From positions 496,001-560,000 of the forward strand of contig JAYKKM010000082.1 in assembly GCA_035772405.1 (NCBI GenBank): a stretch of DNA of 64,000 bases, read 5' to 3'. Shown piece after piece: positions 44,497-55,887 of the stretch. The notes beneath the pieces were generated by a model. The model ran no database searches, was not told the DNA's origin, and saw only the letters and a list, made by a program, of their open reading frames with translations. The position numbers and the translations under genes are program-made. The stretch's first letter is position 1, and the number at the start of each line of letters is the position of its first letter. This DNA comes from Chrysogorgia sp. JL179-B06 (taxonomy: Eukaryota > Cnidaria > Anthozoa > Scleralcyonacea > Chrysogorgiidae).

Positions 44497-45430
44497 GTAT
44501 TAATAAAATTTATAAAAAGAACCTTTCAGGGTTTCCGTTTCATTGAGTGTAATATTTCTTTAAATTACTTTTTGTTATTGGATATTTGTTAAAAACAAGC
44601 AGATATTGCATGAAAGTAACAAAAATAGATGTGTTGTGCTATAAATTGCTTGAAACTAGATATTCTGGTTATTTAAAATTAGCATGAAAACAAAATAGCT
44701 ACTTACCGAGTCCCTTTTACCTTTTTACAAAGAATTTATATCATATTTTGTTTGCGGGAACTTTTCCCCATTGCAGTGATTTGGTAGTTCTTACAATGTT
44801 TAAAAGGGCCCTAAAACAAAATGTAAAATGTAAGTTCAAAAATTGTGTATAGTCCATACTTGAAACCAAAAAACAAACCCTCTGAAATGAAAAACAAAAA
44901 ATGATTAAATTCAGATAAAAAAAGGATAAAGTAAATTTGCCAAAAATTCGATTTTAAAAAAACATTGATATTTTTGGATATCAGATAATAAGTTGTGTTT
45001 TTTCATGTACATTTTACTAAAAGATATTTAAATATAGAGAAGCTTTGAAATAAGTTGTCAGTTTTTTCTCTTGGCAAGGGTTCATATGACTCTTTTTTAA
45101 ACATGAAGCAGGGTGGGAGGGTGGGTATAGAAACATTGGATTGATATATAGTGGGTTGGTTATTAACCATCACCGTTAGTGGAATTACTCTTTCATAGGA
45201 TGGAAATGATAGAGATTATCAAAGCATGGACAGTAATCACGTTTCTACTTATCTCCTATGAAGTTCATACCTTCATAATTATTGTAACTTTTGTGACCCC
45301 GTGCAACCTTACTTCATTTTTCCTTGAGAGATAGAGTAGGTGCACCTCTTCAACCCCTGAAAGTATTATAAAATTGCAATGGCTACGTTTTCGAGAAAAA
45401 CGTGTTTTCATATGCCATTATAACAGTAAT
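44497..45430. other. AT-rich stretch, nothing recognised
   Basis: No open frame of note and no clear repeat. Confidence 0.5.
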
Positions 45431-45950
45431 AACACTACGAATCTCCAAGTAAAAATCGTCGAGTGAAATTTGACGAATATTTGAGCTGCGGCAATGAAAT
45501 TTGGCAGGATTGCACATCTATAGCAAACGACCACGACATAAAAGTTTCGGGGGAAAAAATTAAAACCTACACTTGTAAACAAGAAAACAAATTATTTAAG
45601 TTTCAAGATGGCCGGCGACAAGATGGCCTCCGATGCCTATATCTCTGCAACTATTGGCGCTACGGCAATGAAACTTGACAGGAATGCGCGCCTGTTCTCG
45701 CCGATCAAGTTCTAAAACTTTCGCAAAAAAATATTTAATTGCACACTTGTAAACAACAATATAAGTAATTCAAAATGGCCGCCAACAAGATGGCTGCCAA
45801 CATTTATTTCTCTGCAAGTATCGTCGCTACGCCAATGAAACTTGGCAACAATGTCCATCTCTATCTACCAACGGAGACCTACAACTTTCCTAAACAAATA
45901 TCTAAACGTACACTTGTAAACATAAAATCAATATATTTAATAACCTCCAA
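45431..45950. repeat. ~180-bp tandem repeat with GGCNGCCAACAAGATGG core, about three units
   Basis: Units share 'acacttgtaaac', 'caagatggc' pairs, 'ctctgcaa' and 'caatgaaacttgg' at about 45480, 45660 and 45830. Confidence 0.7.
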
Positions 45951-46019
45951 ATAACATCACAAATTCTATACTAATATTATGCATAATAATGCATCTTCAC
46001 CTAACGACTGTAATGCAGT

Positions 46020-46920
46020 ATATAAACCTAGAAAAAAATTACCAACTGTACAGCAATCATATTTCTTTAAAAAAAAATAGAGAAATTGGTAAATTTGGAA
46101 AAATAGAAATAAATTAGGACAAAAATTGGCATCAGAAATTTTTGTCTAAAATCTTCAATAATGTATAGATCAGCCAGAAATTTGTAGAAAATCTTTAAAA
46201 ATAATTGACAACATCACAAACAAATTATAAAGCCTATTTGAAAATTATTTCTTGACAATAAAATAAAAAAACATTGTTTATTTTACCTTAAATTGAAAAA
46301 TACATACCTCAAAATATACATCACAAATTTCATACTAATATCCATAATAATGCATCTTTTACCATGAAACTTGACCCAAACACTCTAATGCAATATAAAA
46401 ACCTAGAAAAAAATTACCAACTGTACAGCAATCATATTTCTTTAAAAAAAAAAAAGAGAAATTGGTAAATTTGGAAAAATAGAAATAAATTAGGACAAAA
46501 ATTGGCATCAGAAATTTTTGTCTAAAATCTTCAATAATGTATAGATCAGCCAGAAATTTGTAGAAAATCTTTAAAAATAATTGACAACATCACAAACAAA
46601 TTATAAAGCCTATTTGAAAATTATTTCTTGACAATAAAATAAAAAAACATTGTTTCTTTTACCTTAAATTGAAATATACATCACAAATTTCATACTAATA
46701 TCCATAATAATGCATCTTTTACCATGAAACTTGACCCAAAACACTCTAATGCAATATACAAACCTAAAAAAAAATTACCAACTGTACAGCAATCATATTT
46801 CTTTAAAAAAAAAAAGGAGAAATTTGTAAATTTGGAAAAACACAAACTTAATTATTAAAAAAATTTGCATCAGAAATTTTTGTCTAAAATCTTCAATAAT
46901 GCACAATTACAAATACGCTT
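46020..46920. repeat. ~375-bp tandem repeat, about 2.5 units
   Basis: 'accaactgtacagcaatcat' occurs at about 46041, 46416 and 46777; 'ggcatcagaaatttttgtct' at about 46128, 46503 and (variant) 46866. Units are nearly identical, implying recent duplication. Confidence 0.85.
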
Positions 46921-47760
46921 GTTAACATACATCTTTCTCATGCTAGTGAGATGGATTGGTGAAAGTTTTGTGAAAATTGAAGCTATATTTATAATTCTCC
47001 ATTGGCCATATTTGATGAATCTCAATATTTTCACCATAAATTACAAGTATTTTCAAGGAGAAGTTTTGTTAACATCAATTACAAACACACTTGTTTAACA
47101 TGGATTGCTGAAAGTTTGGTGCAAATTAAAGTTATATATATAATTTTGCATTAGACATTTTGGATCAATATCAATATTTTCACCATAAATGACAGTTATT
47201 TTGAAGGATAAATTTTTGTTAACATCAATTACAAAGACACTTGTTTAACATACATGTTGGACATGCTGGTGACATCGGATTGCTGAAAGTTTGGTGCAAA
47301 TTGAAGTTATAGATATAATTTTCCATTGGCCATTTAGGATGAATTTGAATATTTTGACCCAAAATCACAGTTATTTTCAAGGATAAATTTTTGTTAACAC
47401 CAATTACAAGTACACTTGTTTCTCATGCTAGTCAGATAGATTGCTGAAAGTTTGGTGCAAATTGAAGTTATATTTATACGTTTCCATTTGACATTTTTGA
47501 TGAATGTCATTATTTTCACCAAAAATCACAGTTATTTTCAAGGATAAATGTTTGCTAACATTAATTTTAAACAAACTTATTTAACATATATGTTTCTCAT
47601 GCTAGTGACATGGATTCCACAACCTTTCGTGACAACTGAACTTATATTTAGAAGTTTCGAGTTGCCATTTCCCATAAGAATCAATAGTTTGGCCATAAAT
47701 GACATTGATAGAGCCAAAATTTCACACATAAATATAATTATTATTCGTTATGCAATGGTC
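46895..47760. repeat. ~165-bp degenerate tandem repeat, about five units
   Basis: Recurring 'attgctgaaagtttggtgca', 'ttattttcaagga' and 'gttaacatcaattac', at intervals of roughly 160-180 bp. No genes. Confidence 0.75.
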
Positions 47761-47866
47761 TCTTTACTATATTATAATAAAATTGCTTTAAAATAACTAT
47801 GTTCACGTTCAATTGACGTGGTAATCCGACACATTTTCATTAAAAAATTAACGTGTGTAATACAAC

Positions 47867-48056
47867 TTATGGAATGCCACAGTGGACAAAAGTTGTCGAG
47901 AATAAATTTTCGACCCGAGATTATATTTTGTTTGTCCAGAATTATTTTTAGACGCGAGAATTTGTTTTTTAGACGCGAGAATTATTTTTTAGACGCGAGA
48001 ATTATATTTTAGACTCGAGAATTATATTTTAGACGCGAGAATTATTTTTTAGACCC
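47867..48056. repeat. Left inverted end with GACGCGAGAATT units
   Basis: Five or six tandem units of about 22 bp after the outer 75 bp. Complementary to 54415-54589. Confidence 0.85.
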
Positions 48057-48151
48057 AAATAATTTGTATATACGTAGTATTTATTGCAATAGAAACTGAA
48101 TAGTTTAGAACTGCATGCTGTTTCAGCCCGTTTGGTCAAATTTATGTTGAA

Positions 48152-49663
48152 ATGGTCAATATGGTCAGGATCATTTTGATGTGCACTCTTATTTTCAATG
48201 TCCCTGATTTGGGTTTAAGCCACAATGAAGAATTAGAGAACTTGTTTTGGTCTATACAAGATTGTTTGGAAAGAATTGAAAACGTTGAGCATCTTGGTGA
48301 TTTTAACTCAATCGAATATTTAAGAAGCCGCTTGGAAGATTTCATTGGAATTTTAACAGCTATATCTTTAGTAATCGCCAATCGTGAAGTACCAACAACT
48401 AGACAACTTATTTCAAGCTTGCTCCAGGTTTTAAGAGAAAAACTTCAAAACTTGAGAACTCAGATAAACACGTACAATCAAGAAACATCCAGGGTACGAA
48501 GACGCCCTCCACAGGAACGCAGTTCAGGTGGTCGAAGACTGTACACCATTTCTGGAGAGCAAATTGAAGTACTTCGTGCTACTGGTATGCAATGGAAAGC
48601 GATCGCCACCTGTTCAGGTGTAAGCGCAAAGACCATCTACAGACGTCGAGTGGAATATGGCATTGCTGATTCCTACAGTGATATTTCGGATGAAGATCTT
48701 GAGACAAACATTAGAGATATTCTAAGGTTGACACCTTACTCGGGAGAAACATACATACGAGGGGCATTGCGAGCTCGTGCTATTCTTGTACAGAGATGGA
48801 AAGTCAGAGAAGCATTGCACGCAATTGACCCTATTAACCGCACAATACGACGGCGCTATGCTATTCAACGCCGTTCTTATAATGTGAAAAAGCCAAATAA
48901 CCTATGGCACATCGACTCCAACCACAAACTTATTAGTTGGAGATTCGTCTTTCATGGATGTATTGACGGATACAGTAGAGTGATCATATATCTACAATGC
49001 TGTGTCAACAATCTCGCACAGACAGTATTGCAATACTTTGTTAACGGCACGCAGGAATATGGACTACTCTCTCGTGTGAGAGCCGATAAAGGCGTAGAAA
49101 ATGTGGATGTCGCACGTTTTATGATACAAAACCGAGGGCTTAATCGGGGAAGTTTTATTGCCGCACGCAGTGTGCATAACCAACGGATCGAGCGTCTTTG
49201 GGCAGAATTAAACAGAGTGTCGTCTGCCTATTACAAAGACCTTTTCATGTTTATGGAGGAAAATGAGATTCTTGATGCTCATGATGAACTTGACATATTT
49301 GCTTTACATTACGTTTACTTACCGGCAATACAAGCTTCAGCAAACGAGTTTATTAACCAGTGGAACTACCACGGTCTGCGCACAATGCACCACAGTTCTC
49401 CTTTAGCACTATGGCATTCTGAAGTGATTGGTAGTCCAATAGATTTGGATGTGGATCTAGCCTTTTATGGTGTCGACCCTGATGGACCTGTTCCGAACAT
49501 CGAAACCGATAACATGGTCATTGTTCCTGAAAGCACCATTCAACTAACCGAAGAGCAAGCAAATGAGATCAATCAACTTGTTCCTGATCATTATGATGAC
49601 GATGGTAACCATGGTATAAATCACTATCAAACAGTACGAAACTATTTGCGAACGCAATTTTAA
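48152..49663 (+). CDS. rve-type integrase/transposase, 503 aa, intact
   Basis: The ATG at 48152 opens a hydrophobic first 20 residues (perhaps incidental), then helical regions, an HTH-like segment ([20 protein letters not shown]) and the integrase core. The likely catalytic triad is D in LWHIDSNHK (about residue 253), D in [11 protein letters not shown], and E in HNQRIERLW, with 34 residues between the last two. The C-terminus is acidic. The reading frame is undamaged, unlike most genes in this window. Similar integrase-core proteins, usually unnamed, are widespread in fish and invertebrates. It should cut and join the inverted ends of this element. Confidence 0.75.
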   Translation: MVNMVRIILMCTLIFNVPDLGLSHNEELENLFWSIQDCLERIENVEHLGDFNSIEYLRSRLEDFIGILTAISLVIANREVPTTRQLISSLLQVLREKLQNLRTQINTYNQETSRVRRRPPQERSSGGRRLYTISGEQIEVLRATGMQWKAIATCSGVSAKTIYRRRVEYGIADSYSDISDEDLETNIRDILRLTPYSGETYIRGALRARAILVQRWKVREALHAIDPINRTIRRRYAIQRRSYNVKKPNNLWHIDSNHKLISWRFVFHGCIDGYSRVIIYLQCCVNNLAQTVLQYFVNGTQEYGLLSRVRADKGVENVDVARFMIQNRGLNRGSFIAARSVHNQRIERLWAELNRVSSAYYKDLFMFMEENEILDAHDELDIFALHYVYLPAIQASANEFINQWNYHGLRTMHHSSPLALWHSEVIGSPIDLDVDLAFYGVDPDGPVPNIETDNMVIVPESTIQLTEEQANEINQLVPDHYDDDGNHGINHYQTVRNYLRTQF

Positions 49664-51322
49664 TAAAGGAAATAACAATTATAAACCTTATGCCTAATCA
49701 CAAACAGTTTAATGCTAAAAATGTTTAAGTTCGATATGTTCAAAATGAAGTGTTAAAACACGAACTATTAAAACATAAAAAAGTTATAAAACAATTGGCT
49801 GTGTAGTGCCAGTTATTACAGTTCAATCATACTATATGAAATGACCATTCTGATGCGCGGCGTAAAATGTTGCTAAACTCTTCCGTCAGTTCATTGTAGG
49901 ATTGATAATTTGATGGGATCACGAGTACAGGAGCACAGGTGTGTGCAACAGGTCGACGAGCGAGACCACTTTCTTCACTAAACATCACATCCGCTGACGA
50001 ATTGAAGAAAGGCACGAAGCAACGACTCGTCAAGGGATTTGATAAATCGTTTCAAATGGGACAGGCATTCTCTTTCAGCATCGTTGGTGGGGTTTGCTAT
50101 CAACAGATTGCAAACCCTTTTTGGTGATGGCTTTTTCGCCTCGTAAAGGGAATTCAAGCTCTCTACAGATTGAAATTGTTCGTGTATTTTTAACTTCTTA
50201 ACGATAGGAATCCAGGCATTTGCAATGTATTTTGGCCGCTGTACCAATTCTTGATGAGCCAGCTCATCGATAATCTTCGGGATGTTTTCCTTGTTAACGA
50301 CCTGGTAGCACTTGTAACTAGCAAAACTTCAAGAACGTCGTCGTCTTTTGCAGGATCGTCGCAGTCTGGAGTTAGAAAACGTTTTATAGTTTCACTTTCG
50401 TCATGTGAAATGTAGAGATAAAAGGATTCCAGCAGCCATTGTTTGGGGAGTGATTCTTCAGTGAACAGACACGAGGCAACAAATGCTTTTGACAATGCGA
50501 TAGGAAAATAACCGAATCTTGAAAACCCAATTACTAGGATGCGGGCAACACTTTGCCATTCAGCTTTTTGATAGTCGTGCCGTATCGCTGGAACTTTCTC
50601 AGAAGCACCAGTCGCCAACGCGTTGTAAAATTCTTGCCAGAATAAACTGAATGCCTCTCTCTTCACCCCAGAACCTCTCCCCTCTTCAATATTCCCTCTG
50701 TCATTCAAGGGTAGAGGTTAAAACACTTTCATCAGTGAAGGCTAAAATCATATCCTTCAGCAAATTGGAACGATGAACAGCAATTTCTTTCACGACTTCT
50801 AGTACAGACTCATGATGTACATGATCATCAGGCATCATTCCATCATACATCAACATATCATAATCTATAAAATGATAGCAACAGTTATATATTAGTAGTT
50901 TCCCATTTTTCCGACTGGATATGTCGCCATAGTCTCTATAAAAGATATCATCGTTTTCGGTATGCTCTAAGCTCTTTGTCAATGCTAAATATCGGCCTCT
51001 TGAGGCATTTTATTCGACCTTGCTCGAACTCGCAAGTGAAATTTGCGTGCGTGACTAATTATCTTGTGGCAAAGAGCCGACCAATCGCTGTGTTTGTTAT
51101 TCTTATCCAACCAATCATACATCGTTTTGAAGCCCTTCACGTGGGCTTCGAAACAAGCTATTCGTCGACCTTTTCGGGTAAAAGGCGCTCGCGCTATCAA
51201 TAATTGAAACCAGCGGTCTTGTGAGACCTTTTTTGACTGAGCGTGTCAAGGAAGAGTTTATTAAGAATAACACAGATAAGTAAATATGATAGGATAAAAC
51301 ACTGGATTAAATTTAAACCTTG

Positions 51323-52431
51323 CACTGTTAATTTTAGGGTGTTAAAATAGCACCTAGACTGGTGCTAGATTGACACCTAAGGGTAGTGTTAAATAGAAAG
51401 TGTCATTTTAGCACCTAATTCAGTGCTAATTTAACACCAACGTGTAAACTAGTAACACAATTAAGTGTTATTTTCACCATTCATGGTTAAACTTAAACTA
51501 ATGTAAGTTTAGCACCAGAAAAGGTGTTACTTTAGCACCTACAATCAAGTGTTAAATTAACTCTAAAAACCAGTGCTAATGTCACACTAGAAAAGGTGTT
51601 GTTATATCACCATATCAACACCAACAACTAGTGTTAAATCAGTGGTTATACCCCTTTCAACCATTGTTACTCTATTTGCATGACAGGGATTAAATAACAC
51701 TATTTTTTGAAAGGTCATGGTGATGGAAACTGGTTGGTGTGAAAAAAATTTCACATTTGCATTTATTTTCATAATTAGCCAATATGGCCGCCAGAAAATT
51801 AGTTAAAATACTGCTGCACGCTAAATATCATATCTTTAGAAATATTCACTTTGACAGAAATAACTTAGTATATTTTTAAAAGCTAAAAACATGAACTAGT
51901 GCCTGACACTAATTTTTGGTAACATCATTTTTTTAAAAAGTTTTGTTACAAAATATATACTCTGCCAAAGATTTCAAATTTTTTATTGCTAATTAAATAA
52001 GCATAAATGTTATAGTTGAGAGGTTGGGAAAGATCTTGATTTTTTAAGAGTGTCATGCACTAGCTTCAGGTATATACTAAAAGGATGCTGCTATGCATAA
52101 ACCTTCTATTTTACCTCTTAAAACAGTTACGTCACAAAAAATACCCGTTATTGTAAAATCATCAATACGGAAAATTAAATGTAAAGTTTCCTTTCACGAT
52201 TTTTATTACTTATTTTTTAGCTTTTTACCTAGACAAACTAAACATTTCATAAAATGAAGTATGCAATTGTACATGACATGAGTTTAAGTACCTAAAACAC
52301 ATAAAATCTACTTTTTTGAAAAATTCGTCAAAAATTGTTGTGTTAAAATAGCACCCAAAACAGGTGTTATTTTTTACCTATTTTTTAGCACCACTTTTTG
52401 GTGTTAAATTGACACCTCCAAATTAACAGTG
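51323..52431. mobile_element. 1.1-kb CACTG-ended MITE in a HECT intron
   Basis: Ends CACTGTTAATTT at the left and AAATTAACAGTG at the right, flanked by TG on both sides. Both sub-terminal regions (51336-51650 and 52340-52418) are crowded with the motif GGTGTTAA and its complement, about 20 copies in both orientations. No coding capacity. CACTA-type affinity is suggested by the terminus and 2-bp duplication. Confidence 0.6.
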
Positions 52432-53407
52432 TGGGTTAACGCTAACTGACATTTGAACAACTCTGCCCAGGAAATAACTCATAACATATGTAATGTTTCT
52501 GTCTACCTTGTGGGATGGAATCAACTGTGAGGGTTGAAACTGTGACAACTGGTTCATCAATTATCTGAATTGGCACATGCTCAACATTAGCAATAGCGGA
52601 GAGCTCATGCTCATGAGATACATCTTGATTGGTCAATACACCTAAAAAGGAGATTTTTTGAAAATCAACATGATACTCAATGTCTGATGAAATATTAGTA
52701 ATAAAATATCAATTATTACCAATAAGAAGTTACTATCTTACTTGTGGATTGGTCTACATCTTCAACAATATTAACCCAATCATCATCATGAAAGATATCA
52801 TCCGGGAAATCGAGTTTTGGTATTTTTCTGCTGGACTCTTCAGGATGAAGAATGATTTTTTGTAATGGTCGGATATAAACAGGTTTGTTGTTACCAAATA
52901 TCTTGCTGATTATCAATCCAGTGACTCATTATCAATCCAGTTGACCAGCAGCTAATGTTGGAGTATGTAATGACGTGTGTACTGAATGAAGTATCTCAAT
53001 GTCAACATCCTTTGGGAGCTTGTCTTCGAACGCTTGACGTATCTCTAACTGAACATCAATGTCACTCCATTCTTTTAGGAAGGTGAAGGCATTAATTATA
53101 TGACCGTTTTGCTGTAGGAAAACTTTGTTACCTTGACGTGGGATTTCCTTGTCATTGGGGCCAGTTAGTAACATAACATCACGTGTAAAAGGACCTGCTG
53201 GGCTTTTTCTCTTTACGGGTATTAGATTTCATTCCTGAACGTTGATTACCTAAGTACCTTCTTGCAGTATATAAAGGATTTCTTTCGTTTGCTCTTGCAT
53301 TGCTTGGGGCATTCGTTTGAACGCTTTCAGATGCACTTGTACTCGCTGCTCTGCCTGGTCGTCCAAAAACTCTACTAACTTCTCCTTCCACTGTTTGGTC
53401 AGTACTA

Positions 53408-54220
53408 CCGGGTGACCCAAAAAAAAGTACTCCGGTTTGATTCATAATAACTTCTAAACGAGTGAAGCTATTAAACTGAAATAACTTTCATTAGATAGAT
53501 GGAAGACTAACTTAGATTTTGAAATATGACAGTTGTATTTTACTTAAAAATTCACGGAGATATTAATGTTCAAACTCGGTAGCATATTTCTGGATGTGTC
53601 TAAAATATGCAAAAAACGCCGTATCAAATATTAATCAAGCTTTGCTCAACTGAAACACGCACTATTAGCAGTAAATAAATGACACTTGACAAATTGTTTA
53701 TTATGAAACGAAGTATTATTATTTACAAAATACAAGCAAGATTTATTCGTTCGGAATCGCGTGTCCTCTAGCACGAATGCACTGCCTAGCCCATGACACC
53801 ATTGCGTCGAAGGAGTCATGGATCATTCGTTGTTCTAGATTACGGCATGCTGCGAAGCTCTTCTAAATTCTACGGTTGCTGATCATGTGGTACATTCCAA
53901 ATTTGTTCATGTTCAGAATAAACTCAGAATGAAACACAATCAAACCATAACTCCATAAGACATAACATGCAACTCCCCAGAGACATCCAACATTAAGAAT
54001 TTGATACGGCGTTTTTTGCATATTTTAGACACATCCAGAAATATGCTACCGAGTTTGAACATTAATATCTCCGTGAATTTTTAAGTAAAATACAACTGTC
54101 ATATTTCAAAATCTAAGTTAGTCTTCCATCTATCTAATGAAAGTTATTTCAGTTTAATAGCTTCACTCGTTTAGAAGTTATTATGAATCAAACCGGAGTA
54201 CTTTTTTTTGGGTCACCCGG
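53408..54220 (-). mobile_element. Tc1/mariner-like element, 813 bp, TA duplication, in HECT exon 1
   Basis: Inverted repeats of about 230 bp start CCGGGTGACCC and are flanked by TA (53406-53407; 54221-54222). The centre encodes, on the minus strand, only a transposase C-terminal remnant, EQRMIHDSFDAMVSWARQCI followed by RARGHAIPNE and a stop (about 53745-53845). Removing it with one TA restores the HECT exon frame (RKTSTDQTVEGE). Confidence 0.8.
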
Positions 54221-54414
54221 TACTTGTTTTTCTAATGCTGCTTCCTTGGTTTGACGATCCTTGAGAAGTTGATGGACTTAAAGCATCAGACAATTCACCA
54301 ATACGACTGAATATTTGTGATAAAATCTCTTTGGGTTCGTTTCGAGTCGCCATTTTATATTATAGCAACGCAAGCAATGCAAAAATGCGGTAAAACTGTG
54401 CCGCAAAAAAAATG

Positions 54415-54589
54415 CCGCAAAAAAGACGAAATAATTCTGACGTCTAAAAAACAAATTCTCGCATCTAAAAATAATTCTCGCATCTAAAAAACAAATTCTC
54501 GCGTCTAAAAATAATTCTGGACAAACAAAATATAATCTCGGGTCGAAAATTTTTTCTCGACAACTTTTGTCCACTGTGGCATTCCATAA
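54415..54589. repeat. Right inverted end of the integrase/HECT element
   Basis: Units 'aaattctcgcgtctaaaaa' in tandem followed by CTCGACAACTTTTGTCCACT and GTGGCATTCCATAA. Confidence 0.85.
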
Positions 54590-55673
54590 CACTCACATAT
54601 ATTTTATATAAAGTGTCTACTTAAGGCAAACGAAAACGAAACCTTTTGATTATTTGTTAACAGTGGGGAGCAAAATCTGAGCGATTGTTCCAAATTAAAT
54701 ATAGAAAACGCAGTTACTATCATTTTCTACGGCCTATTTCTTAACAATAGAAACGGTCACTTATAATTCGATAGCGTTGTGGCGGCCATTTTGTTCTTCG
54801 TCTCTGTGTTGTCTTTCTTTCCGAAGGTGTGTTTTGACAGTGATTGACGTGTTTTCTTCGAGCGAGTTTTTCAAGGTTTCTTTATCTTCCATTGGGAATT
54901 TATGTGAATAAAGTACTCACAAGTATACTTCAGGTCGAAATATAACTGTGTGTACAAATAACCGGAAGTGGGCAAAGTTACGTTTTATTTTTATTTCCGT
55001 AATTTGCACAATTTCCTACCTTGGTTGACAGAACAAAGGAATTCAGTCAATAGTGATATTCTTTCGTATTCCTACGTGACTGTTCATTGTTGAATATAAA
55101 GTGTGGGTTTTAGAATACTTTTAATAGCAATATCTATCTGTATCTTGCCGAAAGTGGGTAATTTCTTTAATTAATATCTGTACATTGTTTTTGGTGAACG
55201 GAACCAACTTACTGTGATTGACACTGTTGTCTATTTACCTGAAAATCTTTATACTTGAATAGCAATTGCAGTTTTTACAATACATTTGATTGTGACATTC
55301 ATTTCTATATTGCAAGCAGTTTGACTAAGTGTTGCTAACAGTGATTTATTCATATTTTACCTTGGCTCTTTTTCAACCAAGTTGATAAGTTAACTCGCTC
55401 TTATTACTCTTCCTTATCGCTATACAAATCATAATTCAACGCCTATTGCGCGTTTACTATATTTTCCAGACATACATAAAGAAATTACATCAAATATATA
55501 ATATATTATATACATATACATATACATATACATGCATACATACATACAGAGACATACATACAGAGACAGAGACAGAGACAGAGACATAGACAGACATAGA
55601 CACACAGACATAGACACACAGACATAGACATACAGACATACAGACATACAGACACAGACACACACACACACAT

Positions 55674-55711
<38 letters not shown>

Positions 55712-55887
55712 TACTTGATAAATATCTCTTATATAAATATCTAATATATTATATTAGTTATATATTACTTATATTAATTAACTAATATATTACTTTCCTT
55801 ATATCTTCTCCCTTCACGAAATTACGGCAGCGCTTAATACTCATATTGATATTGGTTCTATAATATCTGATTCTCTGATATTGTATT
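54590..55887. other. Leader region of Rep/helicase copy B; no gene seen
   Basis: AT-rich. It contains a 'ggcggccattttg' segment near 54780 and the microsatellites below. It presumably includes the promoter of the Rep/helicase B gene. Confidence 0.4.
55500..55715. repeat. Compound microsatellite (TACA, CAGA, CA, TA)
   Basis: Successive simple repeats: acat/ataca, agacag, acacag, (CA)n and (TA)n. Confidence 0.97.

Larger units (their letters stand above)
49827..54353 (-). pseudogene. HECT E3 ubiquitin-ligase-like gene (G2E3-like), multi-exon, decayed
   Basis: Start ATG at 54353: MATRNEPKEILSQIFSRIGE, serine-rich linker, then VEGEVSRVFGRPGRAAS. Next comes FLQQNGHIINAFTFLKEWSD after a frameshift near 53178, and NKPVYIRPLQ. 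Exons at about 52916-52743 and 52641-52455 are spliced in phase. HECT-like part: HRSNLLKDMILAFTDESVL (about 50760), GRGSGVKREAFSLFWQEF (about 50660), ALSKAFVASCLFTEESLP, then LLRAFLQFVSGCDV and RRPVAHTCAPVLVIPSNYQS (about 49950), ending FHIV. The cysteine in AHTCAP occupies the HECT active-site region. Frame changes near 50705, 50330 and 49985. Transfers ubiquitin in working relatives; this copy is broken. Confidence 0.65.
47867..54589. mobile_element. 6.7-kb element with rve integrase and HECT-like gene
   Basis: The ends are inverted copies beginning TTATGGAATGCCACAGTGG and continuing through GACAAAAGTTGTCGAGAA for about 175-190 bp. The ends contain tandem units of the type 'tagacgcgagaattatt'. 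Inside are an intact integrase gene (plus) and a HECT E3-like gene (minus), tail-to-tail. No target duplication is evident at TTATGG, so the exact outer base and TSD length are undecided. Superfamily unassigned; an IS3EU-type element is one possibility. Confidence 0.75.

Noticed and set aside
50985..51203. Frames on both strands between the HECT exon and the MITE
   Set aside because: No recognisable motif, no fit to HECT exon phase, and opposing frames of equal length; probably intronic or repeat sequence.
55429..55697. Cys/Val- and Ser/Leu-rich frames on the minus strand
   Set aside because: Translation of CA/TA/CAGA microsatellites.
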